Source: Lapidilactobacillus luobeiensis (GTDB lineage: Bacteria; Bacillota; Bacilli; Lactobacillales; Lactobacillaceae). From it: a DNA stretch of 64,000 nt. The stretch is from contig NZ_BROC01000002.1 of NCBI RefSeq assembly GCF_024345205.1, forward strand, positions 62,001 to 126,000, given 5' to 3'. A program made the translations under genes and the position numbers. Shown here piece after piece: positions 1 through 7,946 of the stretch (positions are counted from its first letter, which is position 1; each line of letters opens with the position of its first letter). Below the pieces are notes generated by a model that ran no database searches, was not told the DNA's origin, and saw nothing but the letters and a program-made list of their open reading frames with translations.

Positions 1-926
1 GCTGGGATGCCCATAAAATGTCAACAAAGATTGGCAGATGGTGGGATAGCGTTCGAAAAATGAATGTGGCAGAGCAAAAGAAGCAACAAAATGAACAGAT
101 TAAAGCAAACAGAGAAGCACAAAAGGCATGGAATAGTTTCTGGTCTAAAATTAATAAAGGCTGGGGGAGTTTTTGGTCAGGAGTTCATGACAAGGCTTCA
201 TCTGGAATGAGTAAAGTGAAATCTGTAACTGAATCAGGTGTAAATTGGGTTGCGTTAAAGTTCAAGAATGGTTGGTCTGGAATTAAAACGACAACCTCGA
301 GCGTCTTTCAGGGAGTACATGATGCAATCTCTAGTCCAATGGAAAAAGCGCGTAGTGCGGTTGCTACAGCAATTGCAAAAATAAAGGGACTATTTGATTT
401 TAAAATTTCTTGGCCACATATCCCTTTACCGCATTTTTCCATTTCGGGTAGCGCTAATCCAATTGATTGGATTAAAAAACATGAAACACCACATGTTTCT
501 GTCGAGTGGCATGCAAATGGGGGATTATTAGATAGACCAACTTTGTTAGGCATAACTGGAAAGACAATGCATATTGGCGGTGAGGCAGGCCCAGAGATGA
601 TAATGCCTTTAAGTGTTTCAAAGGCATCACGATCATGGCAACTGTTGGGTCAGGCAGTGAACCATATCAATCGGCAAAATCAGAGCCAGATTAACGTTAG
701 TGGTAATGACCATGATACTGAACTTGAAAACCAAGTGAGCCAATTAATTGGTCTGGTGGGTAATCTGGTTGGAAATACGACTGCAATTTTGCAAGCGTTA
801 GCCGGAAAAGGCGATGAAATCAACGTTCAACAACTAATTGCAAAACTTCTTCCAGGTATCTCCACTCAACAATTAAGACGTCAAGGATTAGTAGAAAGGG
901 GGCTGAGTATTGAACGTAGTATCTAG
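1..926 (+). CDS. phage tail tape measure protein, C-terminal part (truncated by window edge)
   Basis: The frame is open to the left edge of the window (first full codon at base 3), so the internal ATG at 18 is probably not the true start. What is visible is the end of a tape measure protein, which sets tail length and is threaded through the tail tube. The visible part has low-complexity, tryptophan-rich spacer sequence (WNSFWSKINKGWGSFWSG) followed by the motif IGGEAGPEMIMPL, which is typical of the C-terminal part of tape measure proteins in Gram-positive siphophages. It is followed with a short overlap by the distal tail protein gene, the usual order. The assignment is fairly certain from motif and context; nothing can be said about the missing N-terminal part. 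Confidence 0.85.
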   Translation, partial: WDAHKMSTKIGRWWDSVRKMNVAEQKKQQNEQIKANREAQKAWNSFWSKINKGWGSFWSGVHDKASSGMSKVKSVTESGVNWVALKFKNGWSGIKTTTSSVFQGVHDAISSPMEKARSAVATAIAKIKGLFDFKISWPHIPLPHFSISGSANPIDWIKKHETPHVSVEWHANGGLLDRPTLLGITGKTMHIGGEAGPEMIMPLSVSKASRSWQLLGQAVNHINRQNQSQINVSGNDHDTELENQVSQLIGLVGNLVGNTTAILQALAGKGDEINVQQLIAKLLPGISTQQLRRQGLVERGLSIERSI

Positions 927-1632
927 AACTTATCGTGGGATGACCTTTAATGGACATCATACAACAGAATTTGGACTACTTGAATCAACTGATGATTCAA
1001 TTGGGATGCCAACTAAGAATAAAACAATATTTACGCCTATTGGATCGAACAGAATAATTGATCTCTCCAACTTGTACGGTCCGACATTTTCTGAAAGAGT
1101 GATTAATAAAACTTTTTTGGTTGATACTGGGATGTGGACACCAGAAAGACAGTACATCATGTGGACAAAGGTTATCAACTGGTTGATGCAACCTAAATCA
1201 AAATTACCATTGTGGGATGATGTTATGGATGATTGGCATTATTTAGCAGAGGTTCAGGAGGCACCAATCTTTAAAGAAGGTTACCATCAAGCAACAATAC
1301 AAGTAGCATGGCAGTGTTACCCATTTCGAATTAAAGATAGAGCAGAATTTGATGATGTTTGGGATACATTCAATTTTGAAATTGACGTTGCGCAGAATAC
1401 ACATCTATCAAAAAAACATTCATCAACGATACTTATTAATACCGGTGTTGCTGATGTTGTTTTTCAAGTTATTTCAGATGCTACTGCTACAATCAAAATT
1501 AACGATGAAGAATACCCAATAACGCTTGGAAGAAATGAAAACACGGAGTTTGTACTTGTTCCCGGTGAAAATAGTATTAGCGTTTTGGGTGAGGCCAACA
1601 TTGATATTAGATGGCATCGGGAGGTGATTTAG
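910..1632 (+). CDS. distal tail protein (Dit) / phage tail component
   Basis: A 240-residue protein starting at TTG 910, with a purine-rich ribosome site (agaaaggggg) just upstream and a 17-base overlap with the tape measure gene. Dit forms the hexameric hub joining the tail tube to the baseplate or tail fibre. The size, the position between tape measure and tail-lysozyme genes, and the N-terminal beta-rich part followed by a galectin-like C-terminal half fit the siphovirus Dit/Sipho_tail family. No catalytic motif is expected or seen. The assignment relies mainly on gene order and overall character. Confidence 0.8.
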   Translation: MNVVSRTYRGMTFNGHHTTEFGLLESTDDSIGMPTKNKTIFTPIGSNRIIDLSNLYGPTFSERVINKTFLVDTGMWTPERQYIMWTKVINWLMQPKSKLPLWDDVMDDWHYLAEVQEAPIFKEGYHQATIQVAWQCYPFRIKDRAEFDDVWDTFNFEIDVAQNTHLSKKHSSTILINTGVADVVFQVISDATATIKINDEEYPITLGRNENTEFVLVPGENSISVLGEANIDIRWHREVI

Positions 1633-3560
1633 TGTATCAAGTTTGGATTCGTCAATCTTGGACAGGAAAAGAGCAACTAATTCACAGCGCTAAAACAAAT
1701 AGTTTAAAACTTGGTGAGGCTGTAGTAACGCTGGATACTGCAGACATTAACACATTCACTTTTAATATTTATCCACTCAATCCTGGATATGGACAACTCA
1801 ATTATTTAACGACTCTAATTAGAGTTGTTAATACTCATAAAAAAACTAACATTTTTGAAGGGCGAGTCTTGTTACCAAGTGATAGTTTGGATAATACAGG
1901 GATGCTGTACAAGAGTATTACTTGCGAGTCATATTTGGCTTTTTTGCATGACAGCAGCCAGCCTTTTCAGGAGTTCACTAACCAATCAAGGCGACAGATA
2001 TTAAAAGCGCTGATTGATAACCATAACAATCAGGTTGAAAGCTATAAAAATATTAGGTTGGGAAATGTTGATTTTGGTCAGGACAAACCTATTGAATATT
2101 GTTATACGGATGAGAACGATGATACATATAACAATATAAGCTCATTGGTTATGTCTGGGTTCGAGTCAAAGATTCGAAATAACCATGGTTTTCTTTTTCT
2201 TGATGTACAGCAGTCATTTGGTGGGAATTCTTCACAAATAATCAGTATTGATCATAACTTATTGGCTGCCGCGCGCTCAATCGACCCTACGGCATTATTT
2301 ACTGTTCTTAAGCCACTTGGACCAGTTATTGATAGCTCGAATGGCGATAAAATCACACCAAATATGAATATTTCTTCTGTCAATGATGGCAGTCTTTATT
2401 TGCGTAATCAAAGATTGATTGACCAATTTGGTATTCAAGTTAAAACTAAGCAGTTTGATGATGCTAAAACTCCAAGTGAGTTGAAAAAATTGGGCGAAAA
2501 ATATTTATTAGCACAGCAAATTGCAACAATCCACCTCCAGTTATCGGTAATTGACTTAACTCTCGCTAATGGTGGTATCGATGATTTGTGGTATGGAAAT
2601 TCGTATATGGTTGACATTCCATACATGTCCGTTAAGGGTAATTGGCGAATTAGCCAACAAACGTTAAATCTTAATAATCCAGATCAAAACACGATAACTA
2701 TTGGAGATCGTGTTGTTGGACAGGAAAATTATAACAATACAATAAACAACAACATTAAATCACTTTCAAACATTCAAAATGTGGTAAAACGACAAAATGC
2801 AAGGTTGTTGATGATAACTAGTGAGAGCGAGCAATATCAAGCAAGTAATAATAAAACCGTAGCAGATTTGCTTGCCAGGATAAAGATTCTTGAAAACACT
2901 AGCGCAATAACGGGCGGCTATTACGAAGGCGCAATTATCGACGTGAGCTATTATCAAGATGTAATTGATTGGTCGGCCGCCAAAAATGCAGGGTTAGCAT
3001 TGGCAATTGTTCGAGTGCAAGATGGATCAACGTTCATTGATCCTAACTACAAGACCTATTTGGCTGACATTACTAGCTTAGGAATTAATTATGCTGTATA
3101 TGCTTTCTTCCGTGGTCAATCGATTGCTGATTCTGAACAAGAGGCAATTAATTTCTATAATCGTACGCAACAGGCGGTTGCTGGGAAAGTACAACCACGA
3201 TTTTATGCCATCGATGTCGAAACTATTGAAATGGGTGGCAATGCTAGTCTGATGAGGGGCGGCGTTGAAGCATACATGAACAAGCTCAATGCGTTGGGGA
3301 TACCGGATAGCAAGATCGTCCTGTATATCGCCAACAACTTATACAGCAGCTTTAATCTTAATGTTTCGCGGGCAGGTTCGATTTGGCTGCCAACTTATGG
3401 CGCCAATGACGGCAATATTCCGACCAACTATAAGCCGTCCTATCCATATGACTTGTGGCAATATACGAGTCGTGGCAAGCTGGCTGGCATTACAACGTTA
3501 GGATTAGACATGAATACTAATCCAAGTACACGCTTTAAAGAACAATATCTAAAGAAATGA
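1632..3560 (+). CDS. tail-associated protein with C-terminal GH25 lysozyme domain
   Basis: The start chosen is GTG 1632, which overlaps the preceding stop by one base and has a good site (gggaggtg) upstream; the in-frame ATG at 1611 lies inside the previous gene. The product is 642 residues. Residues 1 to about 400 look like a prophage tail/tail-lysin (Tal) hub protein that caps the tail. From about residue 425 the sequence is a glycoside hydrolase family 25 muramidase: IIDVSYYQ with Asp437, then FYAIDVETIE with Asp528 and Glu530, then DLWQYTS and a closing LDMN. These acidic residues match the GH25 active site. The enzyme would cut glycan strands locally during DNA injection, separately from the endolysin at 6920. 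The Tal-GH25 fusion is clear; host specificity is unknown. Confidence 0.88.
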   Translation: MYQVWIRQSWTGKEQLIHSAKTNSLKLGEAVVTLDTADINTFTFNIYPLNPGYGQLNYLTTLIRVVNTHKKTNIFEGRVLLPSDSLDNTGMLYKSITCESYLAFLHDSSQPFQEFTNQSRRQILKALIDNHNNQVESYKNIRLGNVDFGQDKPIEYCYTDENDDTYNNISSLVMSGFESKIRNNHGFLFLDVQQSFGGNSSQIISIDHNLLAAARSIDPTALFTVLKPLGPVIDSSNGDKITPNMNISSVNDGSLYLRNQRLIDQFGIQVKTKQFDDAKTPSELKKLGEKYLLAQQIATIHLQLSVIDLTLANGGIDDLWYGNSYMVDIPYMSVKGNWRISQQTLNLNNPDQNTITIGDRVVGQENYNNTINNNIKSLSNIQNVVKRQNARLLMITSESEQYQASNNKTVADLLARIKILENTSAITGGYYEGAIIDVSYYQDVIDWSAAKNAGLALAIVRVQDGSTFIDPNYKTYLADITSLGINYAVYAFFRGQSIADSEQEAINFYNRTQQAVAGKVQPRFYAIDVETIEMGGNASLMRGGVEAYMNKLNALGIPDSKIVLYIANNLYSSFNLNVSRAGSIWLPTYGANDGNIPTNYKPSYPYDLWQYTSRGKLAGITTLGLDMNTNPSTRFKEQYLKK

Positions 3561-3569
3561 GGTGAGTAA

Positions 3570-4439
3570 ATGGCAGAGGTGAAAGGCCAGGCAGATTATC
3601 GCGATCCGGAGCACATCCCGGAAAAACAGGAATATGATCCCGGTAATATTGAGCCGCTAGCCGAACAGTTAGCGGCCTTTATCCGCTCGAAAATGTACGG
3701 CGTTGATGTGCGCGAAACTTTGGCGCGTTGGGTTGAAATTAATTTAGCCGCACTAGAATTTCTTCGCGATGATCAGCAAGCCTTCAAAATTGACCTGACA
3801 GGCAAGCAAACTGCAGTCGCACAACGGCAAAGCGACGTTGAGAAACGCCAAACAGGCCTAGAGAAGCAGTTTATCGATGTAATTACTAAAGCTACTCAGG
3901 ACAGCGAAGTCATTAACGCGCGTGACTCAAGTATTTATGGCCCATTTGGAGTTCTGGATTTACGGTTGGAAAATATCGAACAGGCACTGGCACTATTAGC
4001 TCCGGCTGGATATACAGTCACAATCAATCATGGCTTAGGTCGAAATCCGACCGTAACAGTTGTTTATTATGAATACGCTCTAGGCACTGAGCTAAATGGC
4101 TTGGGAACTGGCCCAGATGGCACCTTTGGTGGAACACCCAGCAAGACAATTGAGTCAACTGTGAGTTATCCAGATGCCGATAAGGTCAAGATTGATTTGC
4201 CAATTGGATTTAAGCTGATAGGAGATCCAGTTTATCAGCCAGCAGATAACCGTTGGTATATCATCGATGGCTATCGGACACTACGCTTTGATTTGGGTGT
4301 GACTGATACAGACAATCCTGACACATCAGGTGGATCGACTAGTGGCGGCATCAACGATGTACCCGCCACCCCAAATGAGGTGTCTTTTACACAACTAACT
4401 GAGACAACAGGTCAGCTTGACTGGCAGACAGGTGCATAA
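3570..4439 (+). CDS. baseplate/tail fibre protein ending in the first half of a fibronectin-III domain
   Basis: A 289-residue protein (ATG 3570, site gaggtgag). The N-terminal 90 residues contain the FIRSKMYGVDVRETLARWVE motif seen at the start of many Lactobacillus phage baseplate or fibre proteins, then a heptad-like coiled stretch (QRQSDVEKRQTGLEKQF). Residues 145-245 form a beta-rich domain with the signature YYEYALG...PDGTFGG, which recurs in the gene at 4983. After a Gly/Ser/Thr linker the protein ends with NEVSFTQLTETTGQLDW-QTGA, which looks like strands A and B of a fibronectin type III domain. Translation then stops and the rest of the domain begins in the next gene. Probable structural baseplate protein; the exact role is inferred. 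Confidence 0.72.
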   Translation: MAEVKGQADYRDPEHIPEKQEYDPGNIEPLAEQLAAFIRSKMYGVDVRETLARWVEINLAALEFLRDDQQAFKIDLTGKQTAVAQRQSDVEKRQTGLEKQFIDVITKATQDSEVINARDSSIYGPFGVLDLRLENIEQALALLAPAGYTVTINHGLGRNPTVTVVYYEYALGTELNGLGTGPDGTFGGTPSKTIESTVSYPDADKVKIDLPIGFKLIGDPVYQPADNRWYIIDGYRTLRFDLGVTDTDNPDTSGGSTSGGINDVPATPNEVSFTQLTETTGQLDWQTGA

Positions 4440-4455
4440 CCGCAAGGAGGAAATT

Positions 4456-4971
4456 ATGGATTATTATATTTATCAAGCTACAAAATCGGATAATAGTGAT
4501 GTCAAGAAAATAGGGACTGTTACTGATACATTGACGTATACAGTAACGGGTCTGAAGCCGAACACAACGTATTACTTTTCGGTGACAGCATGGAATGGTT
4601 TGCGTGAGTCTGCCAAGTCAACATTATTGACTGTGGCGACGTCTGCTATCCCAGTGACAGGTCTTACTCTGTCGCTCGATAAGACTGCGTTGGAAGTTGG
4701 CGATACTGGTGCGCTGACCTTGACTGTGACTCCAACAAATCAGACAAGCGGTACGCCTACCATTGCCTCGAGCGATACCAAAGTGGCTACCATTTCCGGT
4801 AAGACCGTAACTGCTGTTGGTGTTGGGACAACCAAGATTACCGCAACACTCGGTACAGTCACATCCACCGCAATTACCGTTACGGTTTATGAGGCACTTA
4901 AATCGATTAAGACGTTGACTAAAGGTGCGGTTACAACAACAAGCATTGTGCTTAATTGGACGACTGCATAG
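4456..4971 (+). CDS. FN3 second half + Big_2 (Ig-like) domain + next FN3 first half
   Basis: The start is ATG 4456 behind a strong site (aaggagg at 4444-4450); an ATG at 4417 in the same frame overlaps the previous gene and lacks a site. The 171-residue product opens with MDYYIYQ...TVTGLKPNTTYYFSVTAWN, which is strands C to G of a fibronectin-III domain lacking its first two strands. A bacterial Ig-like (Big_2) domain follows (VTGLTLSLDKTALEVGDTG...KTVTAVGVGTTKITA), and the protein ends with TTTSIVLNWTTA, the first two strands of another FN3 domain. Such Ig-like modules usually decorate phage particles and help them bind glycans. Neither FN3 domain is complete within this reading frame, which makes the gene unusual. 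Confidence 0.7.
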   Translation: MDYYIYQATKSDNSDVKKIGTVTDTLTYTVTGLKPNTTYYFSVTAWNGLRESAKSTLLTVATSAIPVTGLTLSLDKTALEVGDTGALTLTVTPTNQTSGTPTIASSDTKVATISGKTVTAVGVGTTKITATLGTVTSTAITVTVYEALKSIKTLTKGAVTTTSIVLNWTTA

Positions 4972-4982
4972 GAGGTGTTCCT

Positions 4983-5435
4983 ATGCAATTCAAGATTTAC
5001 AACGGGTCAACAGTTCTGGCAACGGTCAGTAACGTCGCGACCTACACTGCAACTGACCTGAAGCCGCTGACCAGCTACACTTTTGGAGTTGTCGCGTCTA
5101 ACGGCGTGCGTGAATCGCCAAAAGTCAGTCTAGCTGTGACCACGCGGGGAATTCAGTTCAAGATTCCCCAAATGCTAACAGTTGGCGCGGTGATCACACT
5201 GCGCTATCAAGAGTATAGCTTAGGCTTGTTGGCAATCGGCAAAGAGCCCGCTGGTATGTTCGGCGGTGGAAACAAGAAAAATCTATCTGCGAAGGTAATT
5301 ACATCGGCCAATGGCAGTAGCATTGTCGAGTTGACGAGCAGCGATGCAAACTTTGCGGATGGCACAATGTTAAATAAGTTAGAAGATGGTAGTTTTGGCG
5401 CGTTTAGCGGTGCTAAGGCTATTTATTTTGGGTAA
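4983..5435 (+). CDS. FN3 second half + duplicated baseplate/receptor domain
   Basis: Start ATG 4983 with site ggaggtg at 4971-4977 immediately after the preceding stop. The 150-residue product begins with MQFKIYNGSTVLATVS...LKPLTSYTFGVVASNG, again an FN3 domain missing strands A and B, and continues into a beta-rich domain with RYQEYSLG...PAGMFGGGNKKNLSAKV. That domain resembles residues 160-245 of the protein encoded at 3570 (YYEYALG...PDGTFGG..SKTIESTV), so the two probably share an ancestor. Likely a structural tail or receptor-binding component. Function beyond this is inference. Confidence 0.68.
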   Translation: MQFKIYNGSTVLATVSNVATYTATDLKPLTSYTFGVVASNGVRESPKVSLAVTTRGIQFKIPQMLTVGAVITLRYQEYSLGLLAIGKEPAGMFGGGNKKNLSAKVITSANGSSIVELTSSDANFADGTMLNKLEDGSFGAFSGAKAIYFG

Positions 5436-5451
5436 TTGAGGAGGCAAACAA

Positions 5452-5874
5452 ATGGCATTAACAAAAATATTTTCGGGTATGGAAAAAGGACCGGAGGCAA
5501 TCGACAGCAATTTTGCAAATCTGAACACGGGAAAGCAGACAGCATTAGCGGACACAGGTTGGGTCAAATTATCGACCACAAATGCCGTTGGAAACCTGTA
5601 TGCAAGGAAGTTTGGCAATCTTGTCAACATTGTCGGGACTGTTCACTTCACGGCCACTGTCGTACCGTCAAAAGCGGTTGATTTTTTCACGATTCCCGCG
5701 ACTATGTATTCGATTCAGGATGATGGTCAATACCGATTCTTTTCGGCATTTTCGCCGACAACTGATACAAGATGTCGGTTTCAGATCAAAAAAGATAAAA
5801 CTAGGATGATCATTTTATTGTCAAATGCTGTCGCGGATGAATTTGCAATCAACTTTTTTTGGCAAACAGCATAA
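5452..5874 (+). CDS. putative receptor-binding/tail fibre tip protein
   Basis: A 140-residue protein from ATG 5452 with site gaggagg. The first 25 residues (MALTKIFSGMEKGPEAIDSNF) are a recognisable N-terminal anchor of small Lactobacillus phage tail-tip proteins. The rest is beta-rich with many aromatic residues and ends in NFFWQTA, resembling trimeric jelly-roll receptor-binding heads such as lactococcal BppL in size and layout. It sits directly before the small tail genes and lysis cassette, where receptor-binding proteins are common. The function is inferred from position and architecture rather than from a defined active motif. Confidence 0.55.
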   Translation: MALTKIFSGMEKGPEAIDSNFANLNTGKQTALADTGWVKLSTTNAVGNLYARKFGNLVNIVGTVHFTATVVPSKAVDFFTIPATMYSIQDDGQYRFFSAFSPTTDTRCRFQIKKDKTRMIILLSNAVADEFAINFFWQTA

Positions 5875-5885
5875 GGAGAAAAGGA

Positions 5886-6194
5886 ATGAAATTACAGTAC
5901 AAAATTGATGAGGTCGGGAATCCGACTGGTGAAACACAGCTTGTCGCTGATGATATTGGTGAAACTGCGGAATACAAAAACGGTTGGGAGAATGACGGCT
6001 TTTACAATCACGTTTGGACGGATTCTGGATGGATTGGAAATAATGATGGTCGGCCTGAGTCCACACCAGATCCAACCACGCAAGATCAGATCAATGCGAG
6101 TGTTTTGGCACAAATAGCGCAGGACAAGTCTGATCAGGCCGTGTTTAATTCTCAAATGTTGTTACAGGTGGCAACACTAAAAGGGGGCAATTAA
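5886..6194 (+). CDS. small phage tail-region protein, function unknown
   Basis: A 102-residue acidic protein. Start ATG 5886 with site aaggag at 5873-5878; the in-frame earlier start at 5859 falls inside the previous gene. The N-terminal part is beta-rich with several Trp and Tyr residues (NGWENDGFYNHVWTDSGWIG), and the C-terminal 40 residues look helical (INASVLAQIAQDKSDQAVFNSQMLLQVATL). Proteins of this kind sit just before XkdX in many Lactobacillus prophages, but no defined function is known to me. Confidence 0.6.
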   Translation: MKLQYKIDEVGNPTGETQLVADDIGETAEYKNGWENDGFYNHVWTDSGWIGNNDGRPESTPDPTTQDQINASVLAQIAQDKSDQAVFNSQMLLQVATLKGGN

Positions 6195-6195
6195 T

Positions 6196-6318
6196 ATGTA
6201 TCAGTACATTGCACAGTATTATAAGATGGGTCTTTACCAAAAAAATCAGCTAGATATTTTTGTTTCGGCAGGAATGATGACCGAGACTCAAAAAAACAAC
6301 CTGATTGAAGCTCAATAA
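6196..6318 (+). CDS. XkdX family protein
   Basis: A 40-residue protein (MYQYIAQYYKMGLYQKNQLD...TETQKNNLIEA). The opening, size, the pattern of a short helical protein ending in T.xQ...LI, and the position between tail-tip and holin genes fit the XkdX family of small proteins found at the end of tail modules in PBSX-like elements and many Firmicutes siphophages. Start ATG 6196, preceded by the purine stretch aagggggcaa that also codes for the end of the previous gene. The molecular role of XkdX is not established. Confidence 0.75.
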   Translation: MYQYIAQYYKMGLYQKNQLDIFVSAGMMTETQKNNLIEAQ

Positions 6319-6352
6319 TGAAATTGATATCTGGGGAAGGAGTTGATGAGTA

Positions 6353-6640
6353 TTGCATTTGTTTTTGGGCTTCACGATTGCCGAATGGGGTGGCATTATC
6401 GCCATCGGTAGCGCACTGATCACGGCGATTTACAAGGTGGCAGTCAAGCCGCTACGTGATGAGCTCAGCAATCTCAGCCGGTCAATCAACAGCTTGCACG
6501 AGTCTAGCAAGACTGATCACAGCCGCTTTGACGACCGACTGGATCGCCATGACATCCGCTTGGAGCGGCATGATGCCGAGCTCCAGTTTTTATATGATAA
6601 AAATAATTTAACCCGGCGTAAACCGGGGGACAAGGAGTAA
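6353..6640 (+). CDS. small membrane-anchored phage protein (lysis-region)
   Basis: A 95-residue protein starting at TTG 6353, with aaggag at 6337-6342. Residues 3-25 form one transmembrane helix (LFLGFTIAEWGGIIAIGSALITA). The remainder is highly charged and probably coiled coil, with a heptad-like repeat of RFDDRLDRHDIRLERHD. The architecture, one membrane anchor plus a coiled coil directly before the holin, recalls phage lysis accessory proteins such as XhlA, although there the anchor is C-terminal. Function unknown. Confidence 0.6.
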   Translation: MHLFLGFTIAEWGGIIAIGSALITAIYKVAVKPLRDELSNLSRSINSLHESSKTDHSRFDDRLDRHDIRLERHDAELQFLYDKNNLTRRKPGDKE

Positions 6641-6642
6641 CA

Positions 6643-6918
6643 ATGATAGAAATAATTCAAGGAGCAAACGCTTCGGCCATCGTCATGATTGCGATTTTGG
6701 TTGGCCTAATCGTTTGGGCAGTCAAACAGACCAAACTAGACAATCGTTGGTTGCCGCTGATTGCCATGTTAGTGGGTGCTTTTGTCGGACTTTTCGTTAG
6801 TTTTGCGTGGCCAGGCGCCTTCGAAAACGTCTGGATTGCAGGGCTAGATGGCATGATTGCCGGACTGGTGGCCGCCGGCGGATATGACGCCGTCAAATCA
6901 ATTATAGGAGGCAATTAG
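6643..6918 (+). CDS. phage holin
   Basis: A 91-residue protein with three hydrophobic segments (about residues 10-27, 36-56 and 66-82) and a basic stretch between the first two (KQTKLDNR). The start ATG 6643 follows an aaggag site. Holins form lesions in the membrane that release or activate the endolysin. Size, topology and position immediately before the amidase gene support this call; it resembles the small Phage_holin_5-type families. Confidence 0.8.
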   Translation: MIEIIQGANASAIVMIAILVGLIVWAVKQTKLDNRWLPLIAMLVGAFVGLFVSFAWPGAFENVWIAGLDGMIAGLVAAGGYDAVKSIIGGN

Positions 6919-6919
6919 T

Positions 6920-7891
6920 ATGGTTAATTACGACAGATCTTACCAGTTGGGCAATGGACAAGGCTCAACTCGGCTTGCCGTCAAACGAATCATCATTGCA
7001 CATTCAACGGCAAATCCTGACGCTACAGGTAAAAATGAAGCGATTTATATGCATGGTCACTTCGGCAATGCATATACACATGCAATCGCCGATATTGATC
7101 GTGTGTACATTATTGGCGAGCCGCCTTATATTGCCTGGGGCGCCGGTGTGAACGCTAATCCGTATTCGCCTTTCCAGATCGAGCTCGCTGAATATACTGA
7201 TAAGACTAAAGCGTTGGCAGCCTACAAAAATTATATTTCAGCAATCCGCGAGTACGCGGTCAAATACGACATTCCACTTAACTTGGACGATGGCAACACA
7301 AAAGGGATTAAAACCCACAAATGGGTCTCGGCCAATTATGGTGGCACTGACCATCAAGACCCGTACGCATATCTGGCCGGTATTGGTATCAATCAGGCTC
7401 AGTTCGCAGCCGATATCAAAAATGGCATAGGGTCTACTGCAGCAAAGCCGACGGTACCTGCTAAACCAGCACCTAAGCCAGCATCGACGTCAAATACCAT
7501 ATACAGTCTACATGTTCTAGGTGGAAGCTGGTTGGCAGACGTGACCAACGCCAATAATAGCAACAGTGAGGGCTTTGCAGGTCTGCCAAATCATCAACAC
7601 GATTTGCTCACGCTTAAGCTTTCAACCGGTGGCAAATATCGTGTACACATCCTTGGGGGTGGCTGGCTCCCTTGGGTTACTGGTAGCAACAAAAACGACA
7701 CGGTCAATGGTTGCGCAGGATTGCCTGGTAAGGCGATCGATGGCGTTCAGATTAGCGCTAACGGCAAAACAGTGAACTATCGATCTCAGACTACGATGCG
7801 TTCTGGGTGGCTAGACACAGTTCGAAATCTTAATGACTATGCCGGTCTTTATGGCGAACCATTAGATCGACTGCAAGTCTGGTTCCAGTAA
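6920..7891 (+). CDS. endolysin, N-acetylmuramoyl-L-alanine amidase
   Basis: A 323-residue lysin (ATG 6920, site ataggaggc). Residues 1 to about 165 are an Amidase_2-type catalytic domain: IIIAHSTAN supplies the first zinc-ligand histidine, THAIAD a second conserved histidine, and GGTDHQDPYAYL the C-terminal one. A Pro/Ala/Lys linker (about 172-190) leads to a wall-binding region with imperfect repeats, YSLHVLGGSWLADV and YRVHILGGGWLPWV, each followed by an AGLP motif. These resemble the wall-binding repeats of Lactobacillus casei-group phage lysins and distantly ChW repeats. It cuts the bond between muramic acid and the stem peptide at the end of the lytic cycle. No signal peptide, so it depends on the holin at 6643. 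Confidence 0.92.
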   Translation: MVNYDRSYQLGNGQGSTRLAVKRIIIAHSTANPDATGKNEAIYMHGHFGNAYTHAIADIDRVYIIGEPPYIAWGAGVNANPYSPFQIELAEYTDKTKALAAYKNYISAIREYAVKYDIPLNLDDGNTKGIKTHKWVSANYGGTDHQDPYAYLAGIGINQAQFAADIKNGIGSTAAKPTVPAKPAPKPASTSNTIYSLHVLGGSWLADVTNANNSNSEGFAGLPNHQHDLLTLKLSTGGKYRVHILGGGWLPWVTGSNKNDTVNGCAGLPGKAIDGVQISANGKTVNYRSQTTMRSGWLDTVRNLNDYAGLYGEPLDRLQVWFQ

Positions 7892-7914
7892 TTGACCACG
7901 ATTAATCGAAAAAA

Positions 7915-7946
7915 AGCCCATCTCATTTTGAGGTGGGCTTATTTTT
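7915..7946 (+). terminator. intrinsic terminator after phage lysis module
   Basis: A 10-bp stem (AGCCCATCTC / GAGGTGGGCT, one G-T pair, 5-nt loop) followed by TTATTTTT. It lies 23 bases after the endolysin stop and ends the prophage late transcript. Confidence 0.9.

Noticed and set aside
4430-4440. Programmed +1 frameshift at GGT GCA TAA
   Set aside because: GCA-TAA does not match known efficient +1 sites and the strong ribosome site lies downstream rather than upstream; re-initiation is simpler. A low-level recoding event cannot be excluded.
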